Assembly (NCBI GenBank): GCA_949825065.1
Contig: OX463848.1
Coordinates: 37,813,994 to 37,877,993 of the forward strand
DNA length: 64,000 nucleotides
Direction of reading: 5' to 3'
Origin: Odontocerum albicorne
Lineage: Eukaryota; Arthropoda; Insecta; Trichoptera; Odontoceridae
Both the position numbers and the translations under genes were made by a program. Under the pieces are notes generated by a model. It saw only the letters and a program-made list of their open reading frames with translations, was not told where the DNA came from and made no database searches. Shown in pieces: positions 21,653-32,639 of this stretch (its first letter is position 1; every line of letters begins with the position of its first letter).

Positions 21653-21902
21653 TTCTATGCACGGATTTCTCCTGTTACACAAAGAGGGTCTGATTCTATC
21701 GTTAGCTTATTCGTTAAGAAGAATATCAGACAGCATTCTTCTCATACTGCTAGGCGGTACCGAGAATATATCAACAGTGTCATTCAGTTGGTTCAATATC
21801 TCTATACCACGCGTGACTGAGTATTTAGCCACGATAATAGTCCAGTAAGTTGGTATGTAGAACAGAGGGTGATTCCTTGCACGACTATATTTATTAGGTA
21901 CA
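21653..21902 (+). repeat. REP-2 dispersed repeat, good copy
   Basis: About 250 bp closely matching 36087-36332: gatttctcctgttacacaaa, actgctaggcggtaccgag, cagttggttcaatatctct, agagggtgattccttgcacg, ending ctatatttatt. No long ORF is shared between copies, so it is probably non-coding. Class unknown. Confidence 0.7.
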
Positions 21903-22469
21903 TATAAACTTGGTGCTTCTAGAATCACGGGAGAGTTAAAGCAACCTTGAAAAACCTTAAGTAGGAATATAACAATGGATTCTTGCCTTCTTGTTTCGAG
22001 GCTTGTGTAGTTACACACCGTGAGAAGTTCGACATAGTGAACATATATAGTATAGTAACCATAGATATCTGAGGATTTTTTTTTTTGTATTTGTAATGAA
22101 ATTATTAGCTGGGAGGCGCATTCAATAATATTTCAAAACAAGAAAAGTTATCCGAAGATTTATTATTAAAGCGATTCCTAGAAATCTTCCACATTTTCTT
22201 ATTTGTCATTTTTCAAATTGGTTTCTGTATCTTAACTGAAATACGAATGCGTTTCAAAACGATTCTTCTAATACTTCAAGAAAAAAATTCAGTGGAAACA
22301 AAACAGATTTTAAATTAATTAAAGATCGATATAATTTTTTTATTCTTAACATCAATACATATAAATCAATAACATTTACCTTGGTACAAAATATTTCAAC
22401 AATTTTCCCGAACCTATTAAAATAAATTATAATATAAAATAACAAATTATGTGTTATTACAATGCGCCT
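21903..22469. other. AT-rich DNA, no gene seen
   Basis: Nothing recognised before the gap. Confidence 0.4.
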
Positions 22470-22669
22470 NNNNNNNNNNNNNNNNNNNNNNNNNNNNNNN
22501 NNNNNNNNNNNNNNNNNNNNNNNNNNNNNNNNNNNNNNNNNNNNNNNNNNNNNNNNNNNNNNNNNNNNNNNNNNNNNNNNNNNNNNNNNNNNNNNNNNNN
22601 NNNNNNNNNNNNNNNNNNNNNNNNNNNNNNNNNNNNNNNNNNNNNNNNNNNNNNNNNNNNNNNNNNNNN
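22470..22669. other. Assembly gap, 200 N
   Basis: Exactly 200 N, so probably a placeholder length. Any ORF reported across it is meaningless. Confidence 0.98.
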
Positions 22670-22789
22670 AAATGTTATTACTAATTGAATATACTATTGT
22701 AGAATTCAGCTTAATGTGAGCAACTCATTTAGCACACAAAAGATATTTATTGAAAACTATTAAATTACATTTCTAATTTAATATATTAT

Positions 22790-22935
22790 AACTTGGATTT
22801 CGTACCCACTATTGTTGATAAATTAAAATATTACGAAAGACTCTATTGTTGATAAATTGTTGATAAATTAAAAACGCACGTTGATAAATTAAAAATATAT
22901 CAAAAATATTATGATAGAAAACAACAGTCAATGGA
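22790..22935 (+). repeat. REP-1 fragment with short internal repeats
   Basis: ggatttcgtacccactattg matches the REP-1 'ggattcgaacccactattat' block. It is followed by several copies of gttgataaatt, a local expansion of REP-1 'attgataaattaaaa'. Confidence 0.5.
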
Positions 22936-22950
22936 TTACAGTATCCGGCG

Positions 22951-23108
22951 GTAAGTAATACACATCGGGCTTAAGAAAGAGATTTCGGCTTTGTAGAGCG
23001 TCATCTCTGTCATTCATACGTATGTTCCGTCAAGATTTGTCGTGCGACAGAGACGATGCTCCACAAAGTCGAAGTATATTTCTAAAGCCCGATGTGTATT
23101 ACTTACAG
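22951..23108. repeat. Long inverted repeat, ~60-bp arms
   Basis: gtaagtaatacacatcggg at the left edge is matched by its exact reverse complement at the right edge (23087-23108). The pairing continues inward through gagcgtcatctctgtc / gacagagacgatgctc. The loop is about 35 bp. It resembles a MITE or foldback element; no second copy was found in the window. LINE-A begins at its right edge. Confidence 0.8.
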
Positions 23109-23577
23109 TCGGGTACTGTACAACATATATACTAGAATTGTACAGTATCAAAATTATTCTATAATGATAATCCATAACAGTCTTTTAGTACCAACTTTGA
23201 TGCTGGAGAGAAACGTGGACGTGTAAAAATCTGAAAGGAGCTAAATAAATGTTTTAGAAATGCGTGCTTTGAAAAAATACATGTAGCGACAGAATACGGA
23301 ATTAATTGATTAGGTATGAATGTGAACTTAAGGCTGATGTCTTTCATCGTAGTCAACAGACTACGATGAAAAATAGCACTATGATATGATTTGGGTAGAG
23401 AAAGATCAAAGGAGATAGAAAGAGGGAAATGTAAGAAAGGGAGACAAATCGTAATTGTATGATAAAATTTATGGATTAAGAAAAGATGAAGGATTTATGT
23501 TGGGATAGAAAAGTCTGGCGCTTTGTCCTACCTGCCTACCCGAACAGAGAATGGCATGATGGTATATAAGTATGCAA
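23109..23577 (+). pseudogene. LINE-A RT C-terminal relic
   Basis: Spans the LINE-A C-terminal region: MIIHNSLLVPTLM, the EMRALKKYM block, the GMNVNLRLM segment in place of ECELKADV, and a clear tail reading DRKVWRFVLPAYPNREW, then HDGI and a stop. Multiple frameshifts. A small inverted word, catcgtagtcaacagactacgatg, sits at 23346-23369. Confidence 0.7.
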
Positions 23578-23671
23578 AGTGTTAAATAAATAATCGATGG
23601 ATATTTAAGAAAGTCCTTTTCTTACAAAAATAAATAGCACAAAAGAAATGCTTAATACACATAATTGATCA

Positions 23672-24444
23672 TATTATTTATAGTTAAGGCATTAACGTTG
23701 TGGAGGTTTAAAGACATTGTAATTTGTTTTATCAAACACTGTTTATTCCACTTTTAAAAAACGGTATAGCCCTACCGGTTTCAAGGCTTTCACCTCATCA
23801 TCATGGAGCACAAACAAGACTGAATTATGTTCGAACTGGTCCCGAGATACACGTTTCTAACGGAAAACATTCGGGTTGGGGACTGGGGGCTGAGGGAGGC
23901 ATGGGACGACCTCGGCGAGCAGCGGTGAGATTCTTGGTATATATGTGTTTGCCAGATGTTCACTTCAATGTACTGACTTAGAAATTTCTAGGGCCTCTAA
24001 CCTGTCCAATTTATTTCCGTTACTACTGATATGTAAAAATTTGGCATCATCGATAGAAAACGTATGGTTTTCACGGTGACAATGATTAGCCATTTCAGAA
24101 TAAATTAGAGGATTTGCGTTCACGAAATCTATTTTCAAAGGATCTTCCTGTCTTTCCTATATAGAAATTATCGCAGTCAGCACATAAAAGTTTATACACT
24201 CCACTGTTGCTAAGTATTCAATTTTTGCCTTTCCCGTTAGTTAAAATTAGTGTAAAAAGCTGGCTTTATGTGACTTGGATTTTTTTTGGTTATTTTGTTT
24301 CTGTTTTTTATACATAGGACTTTGCTCCGTTTATAGAATTCAGTATTGTTTGTGCTCCCCTGATGGAAAGATGAAAACCTTGAAACCGGTAGGGTTATAC
24401 CGTTACAAAAAGTGGATTAAACAGTGTTTGATAAACAAATTACA
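23672..24444 (-). mobile_element. Penelope-like element with inverted 3' ends
   Basis: Left edge (tagttaaggcattaacgttg ... ctaccggtttcaaggc) is the PLE 3' end on the minus strand; right edge (ccttgaaaccggtaggg ... ttgataaacaaattac) is a second 3' end on the plus strand. Between them the minus strand carries PLE coding: the GIY-YIG relic at 24095-24202 and a C-terminal stretch with SIDDAKFLHISSNGNKLDRL (around 24000-24060) and VKALKPVGLYR (around 23765-23800). The RT domain is missing. It explains why the shorter copies at 1338 and 50471 are palindromic. Confidence 0.8.
24095..24202 (-). pseudogene. GIY-YIG endonuclease relic of a Penelope-like element
   Basis: The minus strand reads GVYKLLCADCDNFYIGKTGR then SFENRFRER to a stop at ~24095. 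It shows the GVY/GIY ... YIGxTGRSFxxRFxEH signature, including the Cys pair (CADC) typical of PLE endonucleases. The expected His after RFRE is Arg here. The nuclease would nick DNA to prime reverse transcription; this copy is broken and lacks its RT. Confidence 0.85.
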
Positions 24445-24855
24445 TAATTGATTTTTTTAAATGATGTTAAACAAAACTGTTAGATGTCTTGATAGCGTTT
24501 AAAAATTAAATATGCTAGATACCATACCTAAAATCGTGATTTTAATAACAAATTTAATAATTCAGTTCTGCGACAGTTTATTGTTCCACGGTGAAATAAT
24601 GAAACGTTTATTTTCTCACTCTCACAAGGCGAAGAAATTTAGATTTTTTTCATTAAACTCAATATACACATTTCCTAACCAAATGCCGATAAATGGTCCC
24701 AATTCACCACAAAAACCTTATTTCTCTAACAAAAAATCACTTTATTGCGTGGTCCCACTTAGAGTGGCTGAGGTCTGACACGCGATGTGTGTATTTTGTT
24801 AGAAAGGAAATTATAATACGAATATATACAAAATATAGTACCTGACACGTGTTCA
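24445..24855. other. No gene seen
   Basis: AT-rich. An 88-codon ORF here has no recognisable motif. Confidence 0.4.
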
Positions 24856-24859
24856 TACA

Positions 24860-24965
24860 TACTCGTACATGTCATTACGCCGCCTCCCTGTCAGGATAGA
24901 CAGAGAGGAAAGAGTACCAGATTTTCCGGTCGTGATTACACCTTCTCATACAACTCCTAAAATAT
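24860..24965 (-). pseudogene. LINE-A RT tail, antisense
   Basis: cattacgccgcctccctgtc is the reverse of the LINE-A tail (REW-DG), followed by accttctcatacaactcct (RSCMRR). Short 3' fragment. Confidence 0.6.
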
Positions 24966-25425
24966 AATGGCTTAAAAAAAGACAGCGAAGAAATCTCCAC
25001 ATCCTATTTGGAGAATTAAATAATCCAAGCTGCAATTTTTTTTTTTTCTAGATATGGACTGTCCCTCCAATCTAGTAAAACCACAATCTTTTGTTTACCG
25101 AAGCATCCCACGTCATTCAATAACGTCATGCTTTGAGGTTCACTTGAATCGACTTTAAAAAGATCTTCCAGGTTCAATCAGATGAGATACATCCTTATCG
25201 ATATCAAAGAATAAACTAAAGAAGCATTATTTATCTCAATATATTTCGCTTCCTTAACCTTTCCCTTCCTGTGCTAAAAAAATCCGCGCGTTCCGGTTTT
25301 GTGTTTTCAATACACATGTAAAAATGAGCGATTTAAAATCGGAAAAATAAGAATATTCATAGCCAACCGCTTAAATAAATTAAATTTGAAGTCAAAAATG
25401 ATAATAATTGAAATTGAATGGCTGA
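24966..25425. other. No gene seen
   Basis: AT-rich with nothing recognised. LINE-B begins at its right edge. Confidence 0.4.
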
Positions 25426-25429
25426 AAAT

Positions 25430-26060
25430 CTCTCTCCGTGGTTGCAGTCCTAAGACTGGTTTGCAGCAATTTCAACTCTTCTCCTCCATTCCCCCCTGTC
25501 CTGTGCGGCTGTTTTTAAATCTGTATATGTTGAGCAGCGCACGTCCACCAACAGGTCCTCCAGGTACTCTCGGCGTGGGCGTCCCCTAGAGTTTGTCCCC
25601 TCGATCATACCCTCCATTATGGCATGCAAGAGGCCCTCTTGTCGTATTATATGACCGATTCATCTTGCACGCCTTTCGGACAGGATCCTGAGCAGGTGCC
25701 TTCCTCTTTCGATTCGTTGGAGAACCTCTTCATTTGTGATGCGGTCTCTCCAGGAAATTCCTAATAGTCTTCTGTAGGACCACATCTCAAAAGCCTCTAG
25801 TCTTCGTCTATCTCTTTCGGATAGGCACCATGTCTCGCAGCCGTACATCAAGATACTCCATACATAGGTCTTGATGAGGAGTATTCTCAGTTTTAGGTCT
25901 ATATTATTTGATTCTATTATTTTCGACCTTTTATTAAATGCAAGTCTAGCCTGATGTATACGGCTGTCGACCTCGCTCCTGGACCGACCGTCCCATGTTA
26001 TTTTGCTCCCGAGGTAGACAAACTCCTTGGTGTTCTTTAGTGGTTTACCAGAAAATATGA
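25430..26060 (-). pseudogene. LINE-B RT C-terminal tail, copy 2
   Basis: The minus strand reads PLKNTKEFVYLGSKITWDG and RSEVDSRIHQARLAF, then the same MYGCETWCLSERDRRRLEAF block as copy 1. It extends ~60 codons further upstream than copy 1 with an intact frame. A TGG-to-TGA change makes RAR-stop-IGHI where copy 1 reads RARWIGHI. Beyond that the frame continues to the same DRGEW-type end. The two copies lie 4.6 kb apart in opposite orientation. 5'-truncated at ~26060. Confidence 0.85.
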
Positions 26061-26590
26061 AGAAGAAAAAACACCGGCCGACGTTCACAAAACGGGATCA
26101 CCTCAAACGAAAGTCCGCGAGCTACTGAAGCGAGAGTAGGGAGACGAACTGAGATTCTATTTTTTGCGTTCCCATATACCGAAGTAGAGTGAGAGTTAGA
26201 CGTGAATAGCGTCGCTTCCTCACCCATAGTGGCTTTCTAGAATTAATATACCTACGTCACACACTGGCACACATTTGATTGTATTGGTGAATTTATTCCC
26301 GATTTTCACAAAATATCTCTGATGTGGCCGATAAGTGCTAATTATTATAAATATATTATTTTTTTCATTCAATGCGTAAATGTATTACGGAGGAATAACT
26401 AAAATCTGAAGCCAGTATTTATTATATTTATAGAGATCTGAAAGTTTTTACGAGTTGAAGCAATGTTTACTTGTTTCACATCACAGAACAGGAAGGGTAA
26501 ACTCCGACACAATGCACATTCTAATCCCTATTTCCCTTGTGGTTTATCAATTATTTAAATTTTTATTCGTATTTTTCTTTCAAAACTTAC
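26061..26590. other. No gene seen
   Basis: A GC-richer patch at 26070-26260 adjoins the LINE-B truncation point. Nothing recognised. Confidence 0.35.
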
Positions 26591-26949
26591 TTTTGTAAAC
26601 AATGTTAAAGACACTACGATGGATACCAATTTTTGTAAACAATGTTAAAGACTGCGATGGATACCAATTTTTGTAAACAATATTAAAGACACTGCGATGG
26701 ATACCAATTTTTGTAAATAATGTTAAAGACACTGCGATGGATACCAATTTTTGTAAACAATATTAAAGACACTGCGATGGATACCAATTTTTGTAAATAA
26801 TATTAAAGACACTACAATGAATACCAATTTTTGTAAACAATGTTAAAGAGACTGCGATGGATACCACTTTTTGTAAACAATGTTAAAGACACTGCCATGG
26901 ATACCAATTTTTGTAAACAATGTTAAAGACACTGTGATGGATACCAATT
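26591..26949. repeat. 40-bp minisatellite, 9 copies
   Basis: Units of ttttgtaaacaatgttaaag plus acactgcgatggataccaat, starting at 26591, 26631, 26669 and then every 40 bp. The second unit has lost 2 bp. Internal variants (tattaaagac, acaatgaa) alternate between units, pointing to multi-unit duplication. Confidence 0.9.
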
Positions 26950-27064
26950 ACAAATATGAAATAAAAGCTGGTGACAAAAACAAAAATAAATCCGCCAAGT
27001 GAATTTGCATTGAAAGTGTCAAATAAATTTAAAAAATAATATCGTAAGATATTGTACAATCAGA

Positions 27065-27555
27065 TCACAAATACTAAAGAGCCGAGTAAATTCTGTAGAA
27101 ATGCATGCACTTAGAAGAATACGTGGAATCACAATGTATAACAATGCGGAATACAGTTATTAGAGGTTGAGGTGAACTTAAGGTTGACGTGTTGAGTAAG
27201 ACTAAGAAGATCACTCAAAGACGGTTTGGGCACGTGGAACGAATTATTAAAGAAAAAATAAAACACATAAATTCAGTGCAAATGATTGTGGAAAGCGTAG
27301 ACGAGGAAGAACAAGGAAATTATAGTTGGATCAAGTGATTATTTTAAGTGATTATTAATACTTCGATTAAGTTATTATTAATTATTTGATTATTTAAATA
27401 ATGAAAAGTAAGAAGTCAAAGAAAACGTAGAAGCTGTGTGAAAATGTGTGTGTTTATGGAAGAGGCGAAATATGTATGTTGAGATAGGAAGTCTAGCGAT
27501 CTAACCACTTGATCTACCCCAGCAGGGAAACGACGTGATAGTATTTATTGTTAGC
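27065..27555 (+). pseudogene. LINE-A RT C-terminal relic
   Basis: Blocks in order: the EMHALRRIRGITMYNNAE stretch, the VNLRLTC/VLSKTKKITQRRFGHVER stretch, then 'GRRRGRTRKL*LDQVI', an AT-rich insertion of ~70 bp with attatta words (27335-27400), and SQRKRRSCVKMCVFMEEAKYVC. The tail decays to ~27555. Confidence 0.7.
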
Positions 27556-27649
27556 CTGCATGCAAAAGAGGAAGTTTTAAACGGTCATTGCGTCTGGTTA
27601 AAGAATAAACTAAGCAGACTATTTTAATAACAGTTTGTGTACTTTACTT

Positions 27650-27925
27650 ATCAATTTTCTAATGATAAAAGGATAAATTATATAGCGCTATTTGGAGCGC
27701 AAACTTTCCTCACCGGCACTCGAACTCGCAACTCGAACCTATTATGAAAAATTAAAAATATTACAAAGTATGTACGAGTATATATAAAATAAATTAATTG
27801 GAAGAATATGAAAGTCATGGCTGGGGGCATTAGATTAGGTACTTCCCCGCATCGATTTATGTCCTATATCAGATTTGATAATTTCGTAGAAAACTTATCG
27901 AGGAAAAACTAATTTGTAATTCAAC
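27650..27925 (+). repeat. REP-1 dispersed repeat
   Basis: ttatatagcgctatttggag, actcgcaactcgaacctatt, gtacttccccgcatcgattt and gaaaacttatcgagg match REP-1 in order. The distal third present at 2866-3265 is missing. TACGAGTA occurs at 27773. Confidence 0.6.
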
Positions 27926-28414
27926 CGACTGAATTCACATTACTTACTAAAAAGTTAACCTTTAGCATAACACGTTAAGGGAATTATTTTCTTGCTTATT
28001 TACGTCTTATTTCAACTCAAACACACGCATTCTTTAAAAATTCAAACACGTAATGGTAAATTTAGTTTTCTTTATTTTTACGTAAAGTAATTTTTAGTCC
28101 AGTAATATTTTTCCATTGTACAATGTTTTTTTCTGAGGGAAAAATCAAGCATTTATTCATTTATTCCCTTTCTTAAAAAAAAAGACAAATTAATATCGAA
28201 AATATCATCAACATACGAGTCTCACTAATTAACATAAATTAACATGTTTAAAACATTGACTTCAAGGTGTTTTACTTAGCATATCCCTAGTCAAAGTACG
28301 TAGATTCTTGGTCGTGCGAATAACGTGTGATAGACCAGCATAAAATTATTAGGAATACTAACCTTAGTTGCTTTTTATGGGAAAATATTTTTTTGGGAAA
28401 AAATTTGGTAACGT
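27926..28414. other. AT-rich DNA, no gene seen
   Basis: Nothing recognised. Confidence 0.4.
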
Positions 28415-28664
28415 GTTCATTTTCGTAAACGAATGAACTTTTCAACAATTAAAACTTTTAATAAACAGCCGGAGGGGATGAAATGCTGAAAAGTGTATAC
28501 GTTTGTTTGTTGCTGTGTTGGCAGACAAAATTTCAACGCTATAGCTTAAGCAAACTTAGAATTGTTTCAAATTATTATAAAAATTTTTTTTTTACTTATC
28601 TTCGCTGAATTGCTATCGTAGATTTCCAGTTTAAATGTTGGCACCTCACGTCCCTCAGTTACTG
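28415..28664 (+). repeat. REP-3 dispersed repeat, copy 1
   Basis: About 250 bp shared with 63000-63246: ttttcgtaaacgaatgaact, gccggaggggatg, gctgaaaagtgta, cttagaattgtttcaaatta, and ctcacgtccctcagt at the end. The left end contains a small hairpin (ttcatttcgt / acgaatgaa type). Unknown class. Confidence 0.7.
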
Positions 28665-28689
28665 ATTTTGCTTTGTTTTTTTTCTTCTG

Positions 28690-28990
28690 AGTGCTGGTCC
28701 TGCATATGTTGTTGCGAAAATCGTTCCTGACTAGCTGTCACTCCAGCGTTTTGGTGGCCTATATGGTCTGCAATATCCTGAAGGGATCTCGTGTGCTGCG
28801 ATGTACAGGATTCTATCACTGGTCATCCCATCCATATGGTCACAATAGTGCTGCTTTTTTTTCCTGCTCAATCTGACTATGTCGTCTGTCAGGAATTCCG
28901 ACACTACCTCTAAGAGTTTTACACGCAAAGGTTCGTAGTATTCTCACCTCAGATAATAGAAGTAGGTTTGTTGTTTTAGTTGTATTGCCT
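28690..28990 (-). pseudogene. LINE-D RT C-terminal tail, copy 2
   Basis: The minus strand reads GNTTKTTNLLLLSEVRILR and FACKTLRGSVGIPD, matching LINE-D (VNTVKTKNLLRTSEMKVLR, IAGKTLRDRVRD). After a frameshift it reads DHMDGMTSDRILYIA and RPPKRWSDS. More diverged than the 19-kb copy. Confidence 0.65.
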
Positions 28991-29734
28991 CTGGTTTTTA
29001 TACTCACGAGAACTTCAAAAAAATTGCACAAGTTAATTCTTCTGCCCTTAACAATACCCACAGTAAGTGTGGAGGTAAAGAAGGCGCCTATATTAAAACA
29101 AAAACCAACCACCTAACACGAAAAAAAGGATCTTCAAAAACTCGAATGAAAACGTCAACTATAGGCAACCCCGCTACTTCCAGTTTTAACAATTAAACGA
29201 TATGATAGTTATAACAAATGTTACACGCATTCGATAGTTGCGTCACTTGGAACATACATATTTGTTAAACAAATATTAATTATGATAAGTAAGGAACTAA
29301 CACTGACTGCTATCTCTTGTCAAGTTTCTAGATTTTAGATAATATTTACTTTTTTTGTCAAAATAAAACTCTTTTTCAACGAAAATAATGTTTAATTAGA
29401 TTCAATAGAAACACTACTTTGGCGTTTTTTCTTGCTGGCAATACAGTGTACACCACTTATTTCGCTTAACGTAATATAACATAATAAATTATGATCCCCT
29501 TGACATAGGTCTTATGCATTTGTAGTTTGTTTCAATGTGCATGTGTTTGTTTTTCCAGATCATACGAGTATGTCATGTCTTAGACAATCTGATATTGGAA
29601 CAGCCTTATTTTCTAGTTCCCCCACATTGTTACAGAGGTTATATAACTGGTGATACGTATTATTAACAAGCTAAAAAGCCCATCCAAGGATGTGCAAAAA
29701 AAATAGCTAACTTCTTTTTTATGCCTGCTTACAT
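28991..29734. other. No gene seen
   Basis: AT-rich; TACGAGTA at 29563. Nothing else recognised. Confidence 0.4.
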
Positions 29735-30075
29735 TCTATCACATCACTTCATGTCCCTTACGAGGTACGTAAAGAGGACCAAGAGCCAAACATTCAAGTC
29801 TTAACGGTCTTAACAGGCATCTATCACTTCTGCCACATCCATTGTCCGTCTCGTACAACTCCTATTCTCCTTATTTTTCTCCTTATCCTCTTTCAACAGT
29901 TGACTAACATGCTTCTTCCATGCAACTCTCAAACGTTGTCTTTTATTTGCTCCGGTCCGTTAAGCCATATATTATTTCTTAATCATCCTCTCTTCACTTA
30001 TCTCTTTCATACCACATTCTTTCCTTGTTGCGGCATTTCTAACTTTGCCTATCAACTTTTTCCCACACATCGTTT
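29735..30075 (-). pseudogene. LINE-A-related RT tail, diverged
   Basis: The minus strand contains RKECGMKEISEERMIKKYMA, then after a shift the 'RRLRVAWKKHVSQLLKED' block and NRSCTRRTMDVAE. The order matches LINE-A (MNEERxTKQIH ... WLDQVNDIL ... RRSCMRRCMDVEE) at lower identity, so a related subfamily or an old copy. Confidence 0.5.
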
Positions 30076-31220
30076 TCAACGATTGTATTTCAACTGCAAT
30101 ATGAATTTCATTTTATTTTACTCATAATTCATTCCCTTTCTTTTTTTTAAGTTACACTTTTTGATAAAATCAAGGATAACATTTTGAAAATATTTCTTTG
30201 TACACAAAACTTCTTGAGAACTAAGTTGAATCTAGCTTTGAAGTTCTTAAGTTTTCACTTTAGCAATGGCAATAAATATATTTTGAAAGTGACAATAAAT
30301 ACATTTTATTTGTTTTATAAATAGTACAAAACAGACGTTTAGTTTGAAAATAAACAACCTAATTTAATATTGTAAGTACTACTACTACTCTTTACTTTGA
30401 TGTATTTAAAAATTACAATACTCAAGTTATGCAGTAGCATATATGTTTTGTTTCATTTTCGCTTCACAGCACAACATATTTTGTTTCATTTTTGGCTACA
30501 TGGCATTAGGCAAATACAGTAATATGATAATGATTTATAATATACTTGTGTAACATATTTTCTCCTGTTTTTGACATACACGTATTTTTTAGTTTTGTGT
30601 GCGGTTTAATTTTTTATTTAAATAGATGAAGAATTAACGTCATAAAATTCTTAAAAACACTGCATTCTAAAATTCTCGAAGTATTTTTTTCAAATTTTTA
30701 TGACATACTCGTATAAAACTTTAATTCGCACTGAAAATTTTCATTGTGTAATTATTAGATGTTAAGCATATCAGCTAAAACATTTACTCAAAAATTAAGA
30801 GCGCACACGAATCAATACCACCTTTATAAAATCACAAAGCCATTCCCAAACGCATTTCAAGCGAAACCTTCTTCTCACCTTCCTTCTCCTCCCCAATGAA
30901 TCACCTTTGAGGTTAATGTCGTTTTTTTTTATCAGAAAGCAACACTCTCCGACTGATGGTGGGGTGGTTTTTTCAACCTTTAAAACTTGGAAATGTTGGC
31001 GTGCTAAAGCTACTTTTATTTCGACTTACTTTTTTACTCCACGATCGGAAAATACGATTTGATATTTTACATGCACAATAATGGAGGGAACAATATATCA
31101 AGTGAAGGATTTAGATTTACAAGCAACGAATCAAATTGAAAAGTTTACTTGGCACGAATATATTTAAAGCGGGAATTTGTTTAGCATTTCTTAGAAGTTG
31201 TCGCACATTTATTCAGTTTA
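30076..31220. other. AT-rich DNA, no gene seen
   Basis: Contains short direct repeats (tatgttttgtttcatttt twice, near 30440 and 30475). TACTCGTA occurs at 30706. Confidence 0.4.
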
Positions 31221-31224
31221 TTAT

Positions 31225-31720
31225 ACATACATACATACACCATCACGCTATTTTCATGTCAGGGTAGGCAGAAGGGACTGAGCGCCAGACTAAACTTTTA
31301 CAAAACACATCCTTATCCTCTTCCATATACATACAACTTCTTATACAACTCCTACGATTTCTCCGACTTTAAACGTTTCGTTTTTTTAACTATCATTCAC
31401 TTGACCCAACCTAAATTTCTTTGATTATTTTCTACCACGCTTTTCACTAACATTTGCACTATATGTTGGTTTTCTTAGTATTTCTTCATTTATTTGTTCT
31501 ATATGCCCAAACCAACTTAGAGTACTCTTCTTTATCTTACTCAACACATCAGTCTTACCTTTACATTAATCCTTAATCACTTCTTTCCAAAATCTGTCAC
31601 AATTCTCACTACATATATATTTTTTAGTACATGCATTTGTACAGCATTTATTCGACTCTTTCAGTATTTTCTATGTCCATGTTTCACTCTTAGGTGTGGT
31701 ACTTTGATACTAATAATCTT
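31225..31720 (-). pseudogene. LINE-A RT C-terminal relic, antisense
   Basis: The plus strand starts with the reversed tail (accatcacgctattttcatg, gggtaggcagaagggactg), then cttatacaactcctacgatt (RRSC), ccaaaccaacttagagtac (LRWFGH), and accttt(a)cattaatccttaatcac (VIRDECEL). It runs into a PLE end at ~31722. Confidence 0.7.
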
Positions 31721-31721
31721 A

Positions 31722-32036
31722 GTAGATATTATTTATAGATAAGGTATTAACATTGTGGAGGTTTAAAGACATTGTAATTTGTTTTATCAAACACTGTTTA
31801 TTCCACTTTTTTGTAACAGTATAACCCTACCGGTTTCAAAGCTTTCACCTCATCATCAGGGTAGCACAAACACGACTGAATTATGTTCGAACTGGTACCG
31901 AGATACACGCTTCTAACGGTTGACATTCGGGTTGAGGACTGGGGGTGGAGGGAGGGATGAGACAATCTCGGCAAGGAGCGAAGAGATTCTTGGAATATAT
32001 GTGTTTGCCAGATGTCCCAAACAAGCATAGTCAGGT
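31722..32036 (-). mobile_element. Penelope-like element 3' end, truncated
   Basis: gataaggtattaacattgtg to tgtgtttgccagatgtccc matches the left half of the PLE at 23672. The minus strand has a 76-codon frame from ~32028 ending DDEVKALKPVGLYCY near 31815. There is no inverted partner, unlike the other three copies. It abuts LINE-A on one side and the 33-bp minisatellite on the other. Confidence 0.75.
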
Positions 32037-32045
32037 CTAAAATGG

Positions 32046-32297
32046 TTTAAAAGTAAAGCCAGTCTGAAACTTAGCCAGTTTAAAAGTAAAGCCAGTCTGA
32101 AACTTAGCCAGTTTAAAAGTAAAGCCAGTCTGAAACTTAGCCAGTTTAAAAGTAAAGCCAGTCTGAAACTTAGCCAGTTTAAAAGTAAAGCCAGTCTGGA
32201 ACTTAGCCAGTTTAAAAGTAAAGCCAGTCTGAAACTTAGCCAGTTTAAAAGTAAAGCCAGTCTGGAACTTAGCCAGTTTAAAAGTAAAGCCAGTCAC
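32046..32297. repeat. 33-bp minisatellite, ~7.7 copies
   Basis: Unit gtttaaaagtaaagccag plus tctgaaacttagcca, almost perfect, with only an a/g change (tctgaaac or tctggaac). Since 33 is a multiple of three, the minus strand stays open for 86 codons (GFTFKLAKFQT repeats). That frame is a by-product of the array. The flank at 32300 (cttggttagcgtgaatg) looks like a tRNA-type A box. Confidence 0.9.
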
Positions 32298-32369
32298 TTG
32301 GTTAGCGTGAATGCTTGTCGTTAAACCACGGCCGTCGAGTAAATGTTATATCACACATTGTATTGTATT

Positions 32370-32580
32370 ACACTTTCCTTGTAAACATTACAACCTGGCG
32401 GGATTATTGCCGTGTGGTAATCTCTTCCAACTAACCAGAAATATGATAAGCAGGTCTTAAGTGAAAACCAGACTGAAATTATTTTTGAAAAAAATAATCT
32501 GGTTTCCAGCGGGATTTGAAAACGCAACCCTCCGGGCAGGGAGACAGGCGTCTTACCAACTAGGCCACGGAGGTCGTTAT
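32370..32580 (-). mobile_element. SINE-1, full length
   Basis: Best reference copy. On the minus strand the head reads gtggcctagttggtaagacg (A box TGGCCTAGTTGG) and gggttgcgttttcaaatccc at the degraded B box, then ccagatta and an A/T stretch, ctggttttcacttaagac, ttctggttagttggaag, agattaccacacggcaat and aatcccgccaggttgtaatg. tRNA-derived, transcribed by pol III; needs LINE machinery in trans. Confidence 0.8.
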
Positions 32581-32639
32581 ATTCATTGTTTACAACGCAA
32601 TCTAGTTGACTGATTTTTATAATAACAATATTTTTCATC

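Noticed and set aside
22449..22719. ORFs of 77-85 codons across the gap
   Set aside because: They consist mostly of N-derived unknown residues.
26591..26949. CRISPR-like array
   Set aside because: The units are contiguous tandem repeats with no unique spacers, and the DNA is eukaryotic. The same applies to the arrays at 44606, 53489 and 55246.
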